Part shown: positions 36,147 through 45,616 of the stretch, one piece after another
How the letters are laid out: every line of letters begins with the position of its first letter
Numbering within the stretch: position 1 is the first letter of the stretch
NCBI RefSeq assembly: GCF_000299915.1
Contig: NZ_AMRI01000004.1
Span: forward strand, 124,001-188,000
Length of the DNA: 64,000 nucleotides
From: Gallaecimonas xiamenensis 3-C-1
GTDB lineage: Bacteria; Pseudomonadota; Gammaproteobacteria; Enterobacterales; Gallaecimonadaceae
Direction of reading: 5' to 3'
Notes under the pieces: model-generated
The model's input: the letters and a program-made list of their open reading frames with translations, nothing else
The model's database searches: none
Told to the model about the DNA's origin: nothing
Position numbers and translations under genes: made by a program

Positions 36147-38039
36147 TTAAACCCTGTCCGGTTCGCCTTTTTTCCAGTCCCACAGGGCAACCAGGGCCAG
36201 TACGGCCAGGGCGCTCAAGCGCAGCACCGGGTTCTCGATCAGCATCAGCACGGCGATGACGATCAACAGGATCCGGGTCCAGGGCTTGAGGCGGTTGACC
36301 ATACGGCCTTCCACACCACAGGCAAAGGCGACGATAAGGCCGATGGTGGCCATGATGGCGACCGCAAACTGGAAGGCAGTTTCGTCTTCACGCCACAGCA
36401 GGCCGGAGTAGGCCATCATCAGCGGGATGATGAAGAAGCCAAAGGCCAGTTTGAAGGCCTGTACCGCCGATTTCATCGGCGACGCGCCGGCAATACCGGC
36501 ACCGGCAAAGGCAGCCAGGGCGATGGGCGGGGTGACGTTGGAGGTCTGGGACAGCCAGAACACGATCAGGTGCGCGGTCAGGACCGGCAGGCCGAATTCG
36601 TTCAGGGCCGGTACCGCCATCACCGACAGCACGATGTAGGCGGCAGTGACCGGCAGACCCATACCCAGTACCACGGCGGCCAGGGCGATCAGGATAAAGG
36701 CGCCCCACAGGTAACCGCCGGACAGGGCCAGCAGCATCTGGGTAAATTGCAGGCCGATCCCGGTCTGGCCTACTACACCCACCACGATACCGGCGGTGGC
36801 ACAGGCGGCACTGATGGGCAATATCATCAGGGCGCCGTCACGCAGGCCTTCGAGCAGGGCAGAGAACTTGACCCAGGTTTTACGGCGGCTAAAGGCGGCG
36901 ACCACTATGGCCAAACAGCCCGCCAAGCCCACCAGCACCGGTGAATAGGCCATCAACAGCAGCACGGTGATCATCACCAGCGGCAGCAGGTAATGCCAGC
37001 CTTGCTTGATCACCACGGCCACTTTTTCCACGTTGTCCATACCCTTGAGGCCCAGTTTGCAGGCCATCAGGTGCACGTACAGCAGGGTGCAGAAGAAGTA
37101 GAGGATGGCCGGCGCTATGGACACCAGCAGGATCTCGGAGTAAGGCAGACCGGTGAACTGGGCCATGACGAAGGCGCCAGCCCCCATGACCGGCGGCATG
37201 ATCTGGCCACCGGTGGAGGCGGCCGCTTCGATGCCGGCGGCTTGCTCGGGCTTGTAGCCGAGCTTTTTCATCATGGGGATAGTCAGGGCACCGGTGGTCA
37301 CGGTGTTGGCGATGGCTGAGCCTGAGATGGAACCAAGGGCCGCCGAGGCCAGTACCGAGGCTTTGGCCGGGCCACCGCGATAGCGGCCGGCAACGGCGAA
37401 GGCGCAGTCGATAAAGAACTGGCCTGCGCCTGTTACCTGCAGCAGGGCACCGAACAGCACGAACACGAACACCACGCCGGCCGAGATGGCCAGAGGCGCA
37501 CCGAAGACACCGTTGGTGGAGAAGATGTGGAAGCGGATGATCTCCTGCAGGTCAAAGCCCTTGGAAGCAAAGCTGTCTGGTAGCACGTTGCCCCACATGG
37601 CGTAAACCAGAAACAGAATGGCAATGCCGCTCATCACCCAGCCGACGGTACGGCGAGTGGCTTCCAGCAACAGCACGATCAGCAGCGTGCCTGTGTACAG
37701 ATCCACGTCTCCCAGGCCGTCCAGCAGGAAGGTCAGGTCGTCGTAGTCGAACTGCGACAGGCGAAAGCCGGCCCAGACACTGAACAGGGCAAATACCAGG
37801 TCCAGGAAGCGGCCGAACAGATAAAGGGGTTGGGGGGCGGAGCGGCGGAAGCTGGGTTTAACCATAAACACCAGCACCAGCACCCAGCTCAGGTGGATAG
37901 GCAGGAACACCGGGGCGGACAATTCCGCTGCCAGGCCATGCCATATCTGGAAAAAGGTAAGGGCCACAGCAATGGCCCCAATCAAATAGTCGAACCCGCC
38001 AAGCTTGACGGGTTCTTTAGCTACATCATGTTGTTGCAT
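36147..38039 (-). CDS. TRAP transporter fused permease (DctQM type)
   Basis: This 630-residue inner-membrane protein combines the small (about four helices, residues 15-165) and large (about twelve helices) TRAP permease parts in one chain, the form usually paired with TAXI binding proteins. Typical large-subunit blocks are ASAALGSISGSAIANTVTTGALTIPMMKK (core GSISGSAIANT), EAAASTGGQIMPPVMGAGAF and GMGLPVTAAYIVLSV. TRAP systems are sodium-driven uptake carriers for organic acids and related solutes. It is co-transcribed with the binding-protein gene five bases upstream. The substrate is unknown. Confidence 0.94.
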   Translation of the reverse strand: MQQHDVAKEPVKLGGFDYLIGAIAVALTFFQIWHGLAAELSAPVFLPIHLSWVLVLVFMVKPSFRRSAPQPLYLFGRFLDLVFALFSVWAGFRLSQFDYDDLTFLLDGLGDVDLYTGTLLIVLLLEATRRTVGWVMSGIAILFLVYAMWGNVLPDSFASKGFDLQEIIRFHIFSTNGVFGAPLAISAGVVFVFVLFGALLQVTGAGQFFIDCAFAVAGRYRGGPAKASVLASAALGSISGSAIANTVTTGALTIPMMKKLGYKPEQAAGIEAAASTGGQIMPPVMGAGAFVMAQFTGLPYSEILLVSIAPAILYFFCTLLYVHLMACKLGLKGMDNVEKVAVVIKQGWHYLLPLVMITVLLLMAYSPVLVGLAGCLAIVVAAFSRRKTWVKFSALLEGLRDGALMILPISAACATAGIVVGVVGQTGIGLQFTQMLLALSGGYLWGAFILIALAAVVLGMGLPVTAAYIVLSVMAVPALNEFGLPVLTAHLIVFWLSQTSNVTPPIALAAFAGAGIAGASPMKSAVQAFKLAFGFFIIPLMMAYSGLLWREDETAFQFAVAIMATIGLIVAFACGVEGRMVNRLKPWTRILLIVIAVLMLIENPVLRLSALAVLALVALWDWKKGEPDRV

Positions 38040-38044
38040 GGAGC

Positions 38045-38977
38045 TTACTTGCCTTTCATTTCATTCATGTAGGCTTGGCTGCTGGGGTGCAAAGGCACGC
38101 CTTGCAAACGATCCATGTTCTCAACAGTGGTGTTTTTGGCGTCGGCGATGACGTTCTTGATCTTGTCCATGTTGCCAAAAGCGGTTTTTACCATCTCGCT
38201 GGCCAGCTTGGGATCCATGTCTTTCTTCACCACCAGCACGTTCCACACGGCAGGGGCGGTAAAGGCCGGTACCTTGTTGTAGGTGTCGGCAGCGATTTCC
38301 ATGCCGGCGTAGGCAGGCAGGGCAGCGTGGATCTTGTCCAGATCGTCCTTGCTGAAAGACAGCACGCGGATATCGCGGGTCAGGGCCAGCTCGGTGATGG
38401 CGCCCACACCGGCGCTGCCGATGATGACACCGGCGTCGATCTGGCCGTTGGCCAGGGCTTCGGTGGTGGCGGTGTAGTTAAGGCTTTGGGCTTTGAAGTC
38501 GCCTTCATTAATACCCAGGGCTTTGAGAATGGCGGTAGAACCGACACGGGTACCAGAACCCGGGGCGCCTACGGACACTTTCTTGCCCTTGAGGTCATGC
38601 ACAGACTTGATGTCGGAGTCGGCGGGCACCATGAACTGCACCACGTTGGGGTACAGGGCGAACAGCACGGCTACGTCTACGGGACGACGGAACGGCGCTT
38701 CACCTTTGATGGCGGCAACGACGGAGTCGCCCATGGCGATACCGGCCAGCTGCTGGCCAGAGGCGACTTTGATGATGTTTTCAACGGAGGCGGCGGTAAC
38801 TTCGGCGCGCATGTTGAAGCCATCGATGTTCTCACTCCAGACTTTGGCGAGCATGCCGCCGAAGGGATAGTAGGTGCCGCTTTGACTGCCGGTGCCTATG
38901 GTGTAGTTGGCTGCGGCGACCGGCAGGGTCACGGCCAGGGACGCAGTCACCAGTGCACGTTTGAACCAGGATGTCAT
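38045..38977 (-). CDS. TAXI family TRAP substrate-binding protein
   Basis: This 310-residue periplasmic protein has a signal peptide (about 1-23, AAA|NYT). TAXI hallmarks are IGTGSQSGTYYPFGGMLAKVW at the mature N-terminus, TAASVENIIKVASGQQLAGIAMGDS, LKGKKVSVGAPGSGTRVGS and NGQIDAGVIIGSAG. It captures a ligand for the fused permease encoded immediately downstream. TAXI ligands are known for few members (for example glutamate-like compounds), so none is proposed. AAGGAA precedes the ATG. No PcaR-like box is seen upstream, so it is probably not part of the 3-oxoadipate regulon. Confidence 0.93.
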   Translation of the reverse strand: MTSWFKRALVTASLAVTLPVAAANYTIGTGSQSGTYYPFGGMLAKVWSENIDGFNMRAEVTAASVENIIKVASGQQLAGIAMGDSVVAAIKGEAPFRRPVDVAVLFALYPNVVQFMVPADSDIKSVHDLKGKKVSVGAPGSGTRVGSTAILKALGINEGDFKAQSLNYTATTEALANGQIDAGVIIGSAGVGAITELALTRDIRVLSFSKDDLDKIHAALPAYAGMEIAADTYNKVPAFTAPAVWNVLVVKKDMDPKLASEMVKTAFGNMDKIKNVIADAKNTTVENMDRLQGVPLHPSSQAYMNEMKGK

Positions 38978-39129
38978 AGTGGATTTCCTTCTTATGTTTT
39001 GCGTGTTTGCCAGTTTATGAATATCCGGCATTTTGTCTGTGAGACTTTAGTTTAATGTGCTTTACCCCGTCTACAACGGCGGTTTAGCTTAATGGTCGGT
39101 TTTACGCAGTTAACGGTAAAGGAAGAAAG

Positions 39130-39564
39130 ATGATGGTAAGCAGGAGCAGGCGGTCGGTGTTGGCCCTGGGGTTGGCGCTGCTGCTGGGAGGCTGCCTGGA
39201 CGACGGAGGTCCTAAGGACTTGACCGAACAGGATTTTGAGAAAGCGGCGCTGACGGTGAAGGGCAACCTGACCTACCGTGAACGCATCGCCCTACCCAAG
39301 GGGGCCCAGGCCGAAGTGCTGCTCACCGATGCGACCCTCGACAAACCCCTGGCCATGGACAGGGTTGCCGTTGACGGGCAGGTACCTATTCCCTTTCAGC
39401 TGAGCATGAGGGCCGAAGACATCCTCAAAGGCCATCAATATGCCTTGAGTGCCCACATTCAGCTGGCCGACGGCACCCTGGTTTTTCACAGTAAGGAAGA
39501 CAGGCTGATAGACCCCTTCGGCCTGGAAATCGTTACCCTCAGGCTCTACCGCACCGAGCCCTGA
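39130..39564 (+). CDS. YbaY/YscW-type lipoprotein
   Basis: This 144-residue protein has a lipoprotein signal (LALLLGGC, modified Cys22) and a mature beta-sandwich domain: LTVKGNLTYRERIALPKGAQAEVLLTD, VPIPFQLSMRAEDILKGHQYALSAHIQL and EIVTLRLYR (cited by blocks). This is the pattern of the YbaY family related to YscW secretin pilots. Probably anchored to the inner leaflet of the outer membrane; function is unknown in most bacteria. AAGGAAG lies just upstream of two adjacent ATG codons; the first is taken as the start. It is convergent with the aldo/keto reductase gene (no gap). Confidence 0.82.
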   Translation: MMVSRSRRSVLALGLALLLGGCLDDGGPKDLTEQDFEKAALTVKGNLTYRERIALPKGAQAEVLLTDATLDKPLAMDRVAVDGQVPIPFQLSMRAEDILKGHQYALSAHIQLADGTLVFHSKEDRLIDPFGLEIVTLRLYRTEP

Positions 39565-40455
39565 TCAGGGCACATCATGGCCCCTGGCCGCCACCCACAG
39601 CCGGTACCAGTCTTGGTTGGACAATGTTACGCCAAGGGCGGCAACCGCTTCCTTGAGGGCCGCCAGGCGGCCGCTGCCGGTGATGGGGAGCGGCTTGGCG
39701 GGGTGGCGTAAGATCCAGGCATAGGCCAGGGAAGCCACCGACACCCCATAGGCCGGGGCCAGCTCTTCCAGTACCTGGCGCACCCGGCAGGCCTGCTCGT
39801 CCTGGCCGCTAAAGAGCCGGCCGCCCCCAAGGGGGGACCAGATCATGGGGCGGATACGCTTGGCCTGGCACTGGTCCAGGGTACCGTCGTCCAAGGCCTG
39901 GTGGGCCAATACCGACAGCTCCAACTGGTTGGTGGCCAGGGGCAGGCGCTGGTCCAGCAGTTCGAACTGGCTGCTGGTGAAGTTGGACACCCCGAAATGG
40001 GCCACCTTGCCCTCGTCACGAAGGGCGCTGAACGTGTCGGCCAGCTCCCCGGCGTCCAGCAGGTAATCGGGCCTGTGGATCAGCAGCAGATCCAGTTTTT
40101 CCACCCCCAGCTTTTGCAAAGACGCTTCCACCTGGCCCCTGACATAGGCAGGGGAGGTGTCGTAATGGTTGAGCTGGTAGGGCAGGGAAGGGGAGCAAAG
40201 GCGGATGCCGCATTTGCTGATCAGCTGGATCTGATCTTTAAGGTGAGGGGCCGCTTTCAGGGCCTCGCCAAAAAGGGCTTCACAGCGGTAATCGCCGTAG
40301 ATGTCGGCATGATCGAAGCTGGTTATCCCAAGTTCCAGGGCTTCTTCAATCCAACGTACCCTGTCTTGGACATTGAGGTTCCAGTCGGCCAGGCGCCAAA
40401 GACCGGCGATTACCGCCGACAGGCGCGGCCCATTGGGGGCGAGTTCGACATGCAT
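39565..40455 (-). CDS. Aldo/keto reductase, YdhF-like
   Basis: This 296-residue TIM-barrel oxidoreductase has the AKR tetrad regions: FDHADIYGDYRCEALFGEAL with Asp and Tyr, LISKCGI with Lys, and DLLLIHRPDYLLD with His. NADPH-binding blocks GVSNFTSSQFELLDQ and LPITGSGRLAALKEA are present. Length and motifs match E. coli YdhF. Physiological substrates of YdhF-type enzymes are not known. The start MHVELAPNGPRLSA is the family N-terminus; a longer frame upstream lacks support. The gene is monocistronic, ending back-to-back with the lipoprotein gene. Confidence 0.88.
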   Translation of the reverse strand: MHVELAPNGPRLSAVIAGLWRLADWNLNVQDRVRWIEEALELGITSFDHADIYGDYRCEALFGEALKAAPHLKDQIQLISKCGIRLCSPSLPYQLNHYDTSPAYVRGQVEASLQKLGVEKLDLLLIHRPDYLLDAGELADTFSALRDEGKVAHFGVSNFTSSQFELLDQRLPLATNQLELSVLAHQALDDGTLDQCQAKRIRPMIWSPLGGGRLFSGQDEQACRVRQVLEELAPAYGVSVASLAYAWILRHPAKPLPITGSGRLAALKEAVAALGVTLSNQDWYRLWVAARGHDVP

Positions 40456-40794
40456 GGGCTGACTCCCTTGGCTTTTGCGCACAGTCTGCCGTGGCTTGCG
40501 GGAAAACTCAATTTTCCCCTTAGGGTTGCTGCGGCGATTCTTTTGTCACTGTTCAGTTGTTTGTTTTTTATTCAAATGACGTCTCGGTTGTTTAAATTTT
40601 ACTTTTATTTAACCTTTCCAACCTGCCCATATCGTTATTTTACCGTTCAACAGGATGAGCGGTTTTTTGTCGCCTTTTTCACTGGAAATGAAAGGGTTTT
40701 TCTTGGTACATTCTGCGGCTAACAATTAGAACTCCGGCCCCCTGTAGCGAGCTTTCGTGTTCCTCGAGGCAGTCATTTGAGGTGAGGTTATGAT
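40456..40794. other. 339-bp AT-rich region upstream of the cyo operon
   Basis: Base composition drops sharply (about 40530-40700 is T-rich) compared with flanking genes. This is consistent with promoters for cyoABCDE and for the divergent aldo/keto reductase gene. No clear FNR or ArcA dyad and no persuasive hexamer pair was found. GAGGTGAGG just before the cyoA start provides its ribosome-binding site. No gene is seen. Confidence 0.5.
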
Positions 40795-41712
40795 ATGAAA
40801 AGTAAGTGGTTATCCAGTCTGATTAAAATGCTCTCCGTTGGTGGCGCATTTTTGCTGGCTGGTTGTGAAGACATGGTTCTGATGAACCCCAAAGGGCCCA
40901 TAGGGGAAGGTGAGAAATCCCTGATCCTGACGGCGACCTGGTTGATGCTGCTGGTGGTTATCCCCGTCATCATCATGACCATCGCCTTTGCCTGGCGCTA
41001 CCGTGCGTCCAACACCAAGGCTACCTACAAGCCGAAGTGGGACCACTCTACCGCTGTCGAAGCAACCGTTTGGAGTATCCCTCTGGTCATCGTCGCCATC
41101 CTGGCGGTACTGACCTGGAAAACCAGCCACGAGCTGGATCCCTACAAAGCCCTCGAATCCGACAAAAAGCCCCTGACTGTTCAAGTCGTCGCTTTGGATT
41201 GGAAATGGCTGTTCATCTACCCGGAGCAGAAAATCGCCACCGTTAACGAGTTGGTGATCCCCACCCATACCCCGGTGGAATTCCGCATCACTTCCGGCAC
41301 CGTGATGAACTCTTTCTTTATTCCGCAACTGGGTGGCCAGATTTACGCCATGGCCGGTATGTCAACCAAGTTGCACCTGCAAGCCGACGAAGCCGGCACT
41401 TATGATGGCATCTCTGCCAACTACAGTGGCGCTGGTTTCTCCGACATGAAGTTCCAGGCCGTTGCCAAAGCCTCTGACGAGGATTTCAACGCATGGGTTG
41501 CCGAGGTTAAAGCCGGTAACAATGCCCTGGACGACACGGCTTACCAGGCGCTGCTGAAGCCGACCGAAAAACACCCCGTGGAATACTTCGCTGCTGTTAA
41601 GCCGCAGATGTATGAGCAGATCGTGCGTAGCTTCATGCACGGCGGCCACAAGGCCGACGAGCACCATGAAGGCATGCACGAGATGGCCGAAGAAATGGGC
41701 GCTGAGGAATAA
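40795..41712 (+). CDS. cyoA: Cytochrome bo3 ubiquinol oxidase subunit II
   Basis: This 305-residue subunit is a lipoprotein (LLAGC, Cys24) with two membrane helices (about 45-65 and 88-106) and a periplasmic cupredoxin-like domain containing [39 protein letters not shown] and [14 protein letters not shown]. The CuA ligands of cytochrome c oxidases are absent, as expected of a quinol oxidase. The C-terminus carries a His/Glu-rich tail ([16 protein letters not shown]) that may bind metal. It is the first gene of cyoABCDE; the enzyme couples ubiquinol oxidation to oxygen reduction and proton pumping. Confidence 0.96.
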   Translation: MKSKWLSSLIKMLSVGGAFLLAGCEDMVLMNPKGPIGEGEKSLILTATWLMLLVVIPVIIMTIAFAWRYRASNTKATYKPKWDHSTAVEATVWSIPLVIVAILAVLTWKTSHELDPYKALESDKKPLTVQVVALDWKWLFIYPEQKIATVNELVIPTHTPVEFRITSGTVMNSFFIPQLGGQIYAMAGMSTKLHLQADEAGTYDGISANYSGAGFSDMKFQAVAKASDEDFNAWVAEVKAGNNALDDTAYQALLKPTEKHPVEYFAAVKPQMYEQIVRSFMHGGHKADEHHEGMHEMAEEMGAEE

Positions 41713-41714
41713 CG

Positions 41715-43694
41715 ATGTTTGGAAAACTCTCCTGGGAAGCAGTCCCGTACCATGAACCCATTATCATGGTTACGCTTGGTGTGATTGCTGTTCTCGGCCT
41801 GGCCCTGGTGGCTGCGCTGACCTACTTCAAGAAATGGGGCTACCTCTGGAAAGAGTGGCTCACCACCGTAGACCACAAGAAAATCGGGGTGATGTACATC
41901 ATCGTTGCCCTGGTCATGCTGTTGCGCGGCTTTGCCGACGCCATCATGATGCGTACCCAGCTGGCCGTGGCCAGTGGCGGCAACGAAGGCTTCCTGCCTC
42001 CGGAACACTACGACCAAATCTTTACCGCTCACGGCGTCATCATGATCATCTTCATGGCCATGCCGTTCATGACCGGTCTGATGAACATCGTAGTACCGCT
42101 GCAAATCGGTGCCCGTGACGTGGCCTTCCCCTTCCTCAACAGCGTCTCTTTCTGGCTGTTCGTGGTGGGTGTGGCCCTGGTCAACATCTCCCTGGGTGTA
42201 GGTGAATTCGCCACCACAGGTTGGGTAGCCTACCCGCCGCTGTCCGGTAAGGAGTTCAGCCCCGGGGTCGGTGTCGACTACTACATCTGGGCGTTGCAGA
42301 TCTCCGGTATAGGTACAACCCTGACCGGCGTGAACTTCTTCGCTACCATCCTCAAGCTGCGTGCCCCCGGCATGAAGCTGATGCAGATGCCGATCTTCAC
42401 CTGGACCATCCTTTGTACCAGCGTCATCATCATGGCGGCCTTCCCCATGCTGACCGTGGCTCTGGCTATGCTGTCTCTTGACCGCTACCTGGATTTCCAC
42501 TTCTTCACCAACGCCTTGGGCGGTAGCCCGATGCTGTACGTGAACCTGATCTGGGCCTGGGGTCACCCCGAGGTGTACATCCTCATTCTGCCTGCCTTCG
42601 GTATCTTCTCCGAAGTCATCTCCACCTTCAGCACCAAGCGTCTGTTCGGCTATAAATCCATGGTTTATGCCACCGTCGCCATCACCGTGCTGTCCTTCGT
42701 GGTTTGGCTGCACCACTTCTTCACCATGGGTGCCGGTGCCAACGTCAATGCCTTCTTCGGCATTGCGACCATGATCATCGCTATCCCCACCGGTTTGAAG
42801 ATCTTCAACTGGTTGTTCACCATGTACCGTGGCCGTGTGCAGTTCACTGCCCCTGTCATGTGGACCCTGGGCTTCATCATCACCTTCTCCATCGGTGGTA
42901 TGACCGGCGTGCTGCTGGCTGTGCCCGGCGCAGACTTCCTGCTCCACAACAGCCTGTTCCTGATCGCCCACTTCCACAACGTCATCATCGGCGGCGTGGT
43001 GTTCGGTTACCTGGCAGGCCTGACCTTCTGGTTCCCGAAAGCCTTCGGTTTCAAACTGAACGACAAACTGGGTCACGCCTCCTTCTGGTGCTGGTTCGTC
43101 GGTTTCTACCTGGCCTTTATCCCGCTGTACGTGCTGGGCTTCATGGGTATGACCCGTCGCCTGAACCACTATGACAACCCGGCTTGGACTCCTTGGCTGA
43201 TCGTTGCCGCCATCGGCGCCTTCGTTATCGCCTTGGGTATCGCCTTCCAGGTTATCCAGTTGATCGTCAGCTATCGCCAGCGTCATGAAAACCGTGACCT
43301 GACCGGTGACCCCTGGAACGGTCGCACCCTGGAATGGTCCATTCCGTCTCCGCCTGCTTTCTATAACTTTGCCCATACCCCTGTCGTTCACGAGCTGGAT
43401 GCCTGGTGGGATGAGAAAGAGAAGGGCACCGCGTACGCCAAACCGGCTTCCTACGAGCCTATCCACATGCCGAAGAACACCTCTGCCGGTGTCTACATTG
43501 GCCTGTTCAGCCTGATCGGCGGCTTCGCCCTGGTCTGGCACATCTGGTGGATGGTTATCCTGGGTGTCGTTGGTGTCCTCGGTACCATGATCGTGCGCTC
43601 CTTCGTTAAAGACGTGGACTACTACGTCCAGGTTGACGAAATCGAGCAGATTGAAAGCGCCCATCAAGCAAAGCAAGCAGCAGTACAGGTATAA
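41715..43694 (+). CDS. cyoB: Cytochrome bo3 ubiquinol oxidase subunit I
   Basis: This 659-residue catalytic subunit has about 15 membrane helices. Visible heme-copper motifs are [18 protein letters not shown] (low-spin heme His), WGHPEVYI with the CuB His and cross-linked Tyr, HHFFTMG with the two adjacent CuB His, and [15 protein letters not shown] with the two heme ligands. The K-channel [13 protein letters not shown] start is also typical. It holds heme b, heme o3 and CuB and pumps protons. It starts two bases after the cyoA stop. Confidence 0.97.
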   Translation: MFGKLSWEAVPYHEPIIMVTLGVIAVLGLALVAALTYFKKWGYLWKEWLTTVDHKKIGVMYIIVALVMLLRGFADAIMMRTQLAVASGGNEGFLPPEHYDQIFTAHGVIMIIFMAMPFMTGLMNIVVPLQIGARDVAFPFLNSVSFWLFVVGVALVNISLGVGEFATTGWVAYPPLSGKEFSPGVGVDYYIWALQISGIGTTLTGVNFFATILKLRAPGMKLMQMPIFTWTILCTSVIIMAAFPMLTVALAMLSLDRYLDFHFFTNALGGSPMLYVNLIWAWGHPEVYILILPAFGIFSEVISTFSTKRLFGYKSMVYATVAITVLSFVVWLHHFFTMGAGANVNAFFGIATMIIAIPTGLKIFNWLFTMYRGRVQFTAPVMWTLGFIITFSIGGMTGVLLAVPGADFLLHNSLFLIAHFHNVIIGGVVFGYLAGLTFWFPKAFGFKLNDKLGHASFWCWFVGFYLAFIPLYVLGFMGMTRRLNHYDNPAWTPWLIVAAIGAFVIALGIAFQVIQLIVSYRQRHENRDLTGDPWNGRTLEWSIPSPPAFYNFAHTPVVHELDAWWDEKEKGTAYAKPASYEPIHMPKNTSAGVYIGLFSLIGGFALVWHIWWMVILGVVGVLGTMIVRSFVKDVDYYVQVDEIEQIESAHQAKQAAVQV

Positions 43695-43697
43695 GCC

Positions 43698-44312
43698 ATG
43701 TCAAACATGTCGAGTGAAGTACTCAACGTCGATGCCCATGACCATGGGCATCACGATGCAGGAGCCCTGAAGGTTTTCGGCTTCTGGATCTACATCATGA
43801 CCGACCTGGTGTTGTTCGCAACCTTGTTTGCGTCCTACGCCGTGCTCTACAACCACACCGCCGGTGGCCCCAGCGGCAAGGATATTTTCGAGCTGGACTT
43901 CGTCCTGGTTGAAACCTTCCTGCTGCTGCTGAGCTCCTTTACCAGCGGTCTGTCCATGCTGGCCATGCACGCCGGCAACAAGGCCAAGACCATTGGCTGG
44001 CTGGTAGTCACCGGCCTGCTGGGCGCCGGCTTTATCGGTATGGAAGTCTATGAGTTCCATCACCTGATCGCCCACGGCATGGGTCCGGATCGCAGCGCTT
44101 TCCTGTCTGCCTTCTTTACCCTGGTCGGTACCCACGGTCTGCACGTGACCTGCGGCCTGATCTGGATGAGCGTAATGATCTTCCAGGTTGCCCGTCACGG
44201 CCTGACTGACGTCAACCAGACCCGTCTGAGCTGCCTGAGCTTGTTCTGGCACTTCCTGGACATCGTCTGGATCTGTGTATTCACCTTCGTTTACCTGTTG
44301 GGGGCCATGTAA
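43698..44312 (+). CDS. cyoC: Cytochrome bo3 ubiquinol oxidase subunit III
   Basis: This 204-residue membrane protein has five helices, as in E. coli Cyo[27 protein letters not shown] near the N-terminus (core GFWIYIMTD), [17 protein letters not shown] and [20 protein letters not shown] at the end are family blocks. A short His/Asp-rich N-terminus ([11 protein letters not shown]) precedes the first helix. It stabilises the oxidase complex. It is three bases after cyoB and overlaps cyoD by one base (TAATG). Confidence 0.96.
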   Translation: MSNMSSEVLNVDAHDHGHHDAGALKVFGFWIYIMTDLVLFATLFASYAVLYNHTAGGPSGKDIFELDFVLVETFLLLLSSFTSGLSMLAMHAGNKAKTIGWLVVTGLLGAGFIGMEVYEFHHLIAHGMGPDRSAFLSAFFTLVGTHGLHVTCGLIWMSVMIFQVARHGLTDVNQTRLSCLSLFWHFLDIVWICVFTFVYLLGAM

Positions 44313-44647
44313 TGAGCAGTCATTCTCATAACGCCGCCGGCGCCAGCCACGGTACCTTCAAGTCCTACCTGGCCGGCTTCATCCTGTCTATTATCCTGAC
44401 AGTGATCCCCTTCGCCCTGGTGATGGAGCCTTCCCTGGCTTCTCCGGTGGTGGTGGTATCGGTTCTGGTGATCATGGCCTTTGCACAGGTGATGGTGCAG
44501 CTGGTTTACTTCCTGCACATGAACACCTCGTCCGAGCAACAGTGGAACAACGTGGCACTGGTCTTCACCGTGCTGATCGTTGGTATCCTGATTGCCGGCA
44601 CCGCCTGGATCATGTGGTACCTCTACGGTCTTACCCACGTGATGTAA
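44312..44647 (+). CDS. cyoD: Cytochrome bo3 ubiquinol oxidase subunit IV
   Basis: This 111-residue protein has three helices (about 17-37, 46-66 and 80-103). Family blocks are GTFKSYLAGFILSIILTVIPFALV (core SYLAGFILSIILT), MAFAQVMVQLVYFLHMN and IAGTAWIMWYLYGLTH. It assists CuB binding or assembly of subunit I. Its ATG shares one base with the cyoC stop. Two hairpins follow before cyoE. Confidence 0.95.
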   Translation: MSSHSHNAAGASHGTFKSYLAGFILSIILTVIPFALVMEPSLASPVVVVSVLVIMAFAQVMVQLVYFLHMNTSSEQQWNNVALVFTVLIVGILIAGTAWIMWYLYGLTHVM

Positions 44648-44692
44648 GGCGCATTGCGCCAACTCAGGGGCAGCGCGAGCTGCCCCTTCTCT
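44648..44692 (+). promoter_or_regulatory. Tandem hairpins between cyoD and cyoE
   Basis: GGCGC-ATT-GCGCC (44648-44660) is followed by GGGGCAGC, GCGA tetraloop and GCTGCCCC (44667-44686), then TTCTCT. The second stem with its GNRA loop may stabilise the cyoABCD message or partly terminate it, lowering cyoE. Confidence 0.55.
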
Positions 44693-44713
44693 CACTCAAG
44701 TCAGCAGTATTCG

Positions 44714-45574
44714 ATGATTAAGAAGTTCATAGACATCACCAAGCCAGGGATCATCTTCGGCAACCTGATTTCCGTTGCCGGCGGTTTCTTCCTGGCCGCC
44801 AAGGGCAGCTTTGAATGGCTGACCCTGGTAAGCACCCTGCTGGGGGTTTCCTTGGTGGTGGCCTGTGGTTGCGTGCTTAACAACTGTATCGACAGGGACA
44901 TCGACAAGAAGATGGAAAGGACCCGTAACAGGGTACTGGCCCAGGGCGAATTGTCCCTTGGCGTTGCCCTGGCGTACGGTATTGTGCTTGGCGTGCTGGG
45001 TACCGGTTTGCTTTATGCCACCACCAACCTGTTGGCGGTGATGATAGTGCTGGCCGGCCTGGTGATTTACGTGGGCTTTTACAGCCTGCTGCTCAAGCGC
45101 AACTCGGTGCACGGTACCCTTATCGGCAGTTTCTCCGGTGCAGCGCCGCCCCTGGTGGGCTACTGCGCCGTGAGCAACGAGCTGGATCTGGGGGCCGTCA
45201 TCCTCTTCTTGATCTTCAGTCTCTGGCAGATGCCGCATTCCTACGCCATCGCCATTTTCCGCCTCAAGGACTACTCGGCCGCCTCCATTTGTGTGCTGCC
45301 GGTAGCCAAGGGCGTGGGTGTCACCAAAAAGCATATCGTGGCCTATATCGTGGCTTTCGTGCTGGCCAGCCTGTTGCTGACCATCACCGGCTACACCGGC
45401 TACGCCTACTTTGTGGTGGCCCTGGGCCTGGGCACCTATTGGCTGCATTTGGCCATCAAAGGCTACAAGACCAAGGACGACACCACCTGGGCGAGAAAGC
45501 TGTTCGGCTTTTCCATCCTGACGGTGACCTTGCTGAGCCTGATGATGTCCATCGATGTGGCGGTAGCGAACTAA
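44714..45574 (+). CDS. cyoE: Protoheme IX farnesyltransferase (heme O synthase)
   Basis: This 286-residue UbiA-family membrane enzyme has about eight to nine helices. It attaches a farnesyl group to heme b, making heme O for the bo3 oxidase. The prenyl-diphosphate/Mg2+ motif [18 protein letters not shown] at about 56-73 and the second Asp-containing region [19 protein letters not shown] (about 183-201) are intact. [22 protein letters not shown] opens the protein as in E. coli CyoE (core [11 protein letters not shown]). The ATG giving [12 protein letters not shown] fits the family N-terminus. Confidence 0.96.
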   Translation: MIKKFIDITKPGIIFGNLISVAGGFFLAAKGSFEWLTLVSTLLGVSLVVACGCVLNNCIDRDIDKKMERTRNRVLAQGELSLGVALAYGIVLGVLGTGLLYATTNLLAVMIVLAGLVIYVGFYSLLLKRNSVHGTLIGSFSGAAPPLVGYCAVSNELDLGAVILFLIFSLWQMPHSYAIAIFRLKDYSAASICVLPVAKGVGVTKKHIVAYIVAFVLASLLLTITGYTGYAYFVVALGLGTYWLHLAIKGYKTKDDTTWARKLFGFSILTVTLLSLMMSIDVAVAN

Positions 45575-45586
45575 GGCTATCGAGAG

Positions 45587-45616
45587 AAAAAAGGCGCCCC
45601 TTGGGGCGCCTTTTTT
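45587..45616. terminator. Bidirectional rho-independent terminator
   Basis: AAAAAAGGCGCCCC, loop TT and GGGGCGCCTTTTTT sit between the convergent cyoE and thrC genes and overlap the thrC stop codon. Confidence 0.92.

Noticed and set aside
41541-43676. 711-codon open frame antisense to cyoB
   Set aside because: Composition is His/Asp/Gly-rich and biased as expected for a shadow of a GC-rich membrane gene; cyoB is unmistakable on the other strand.
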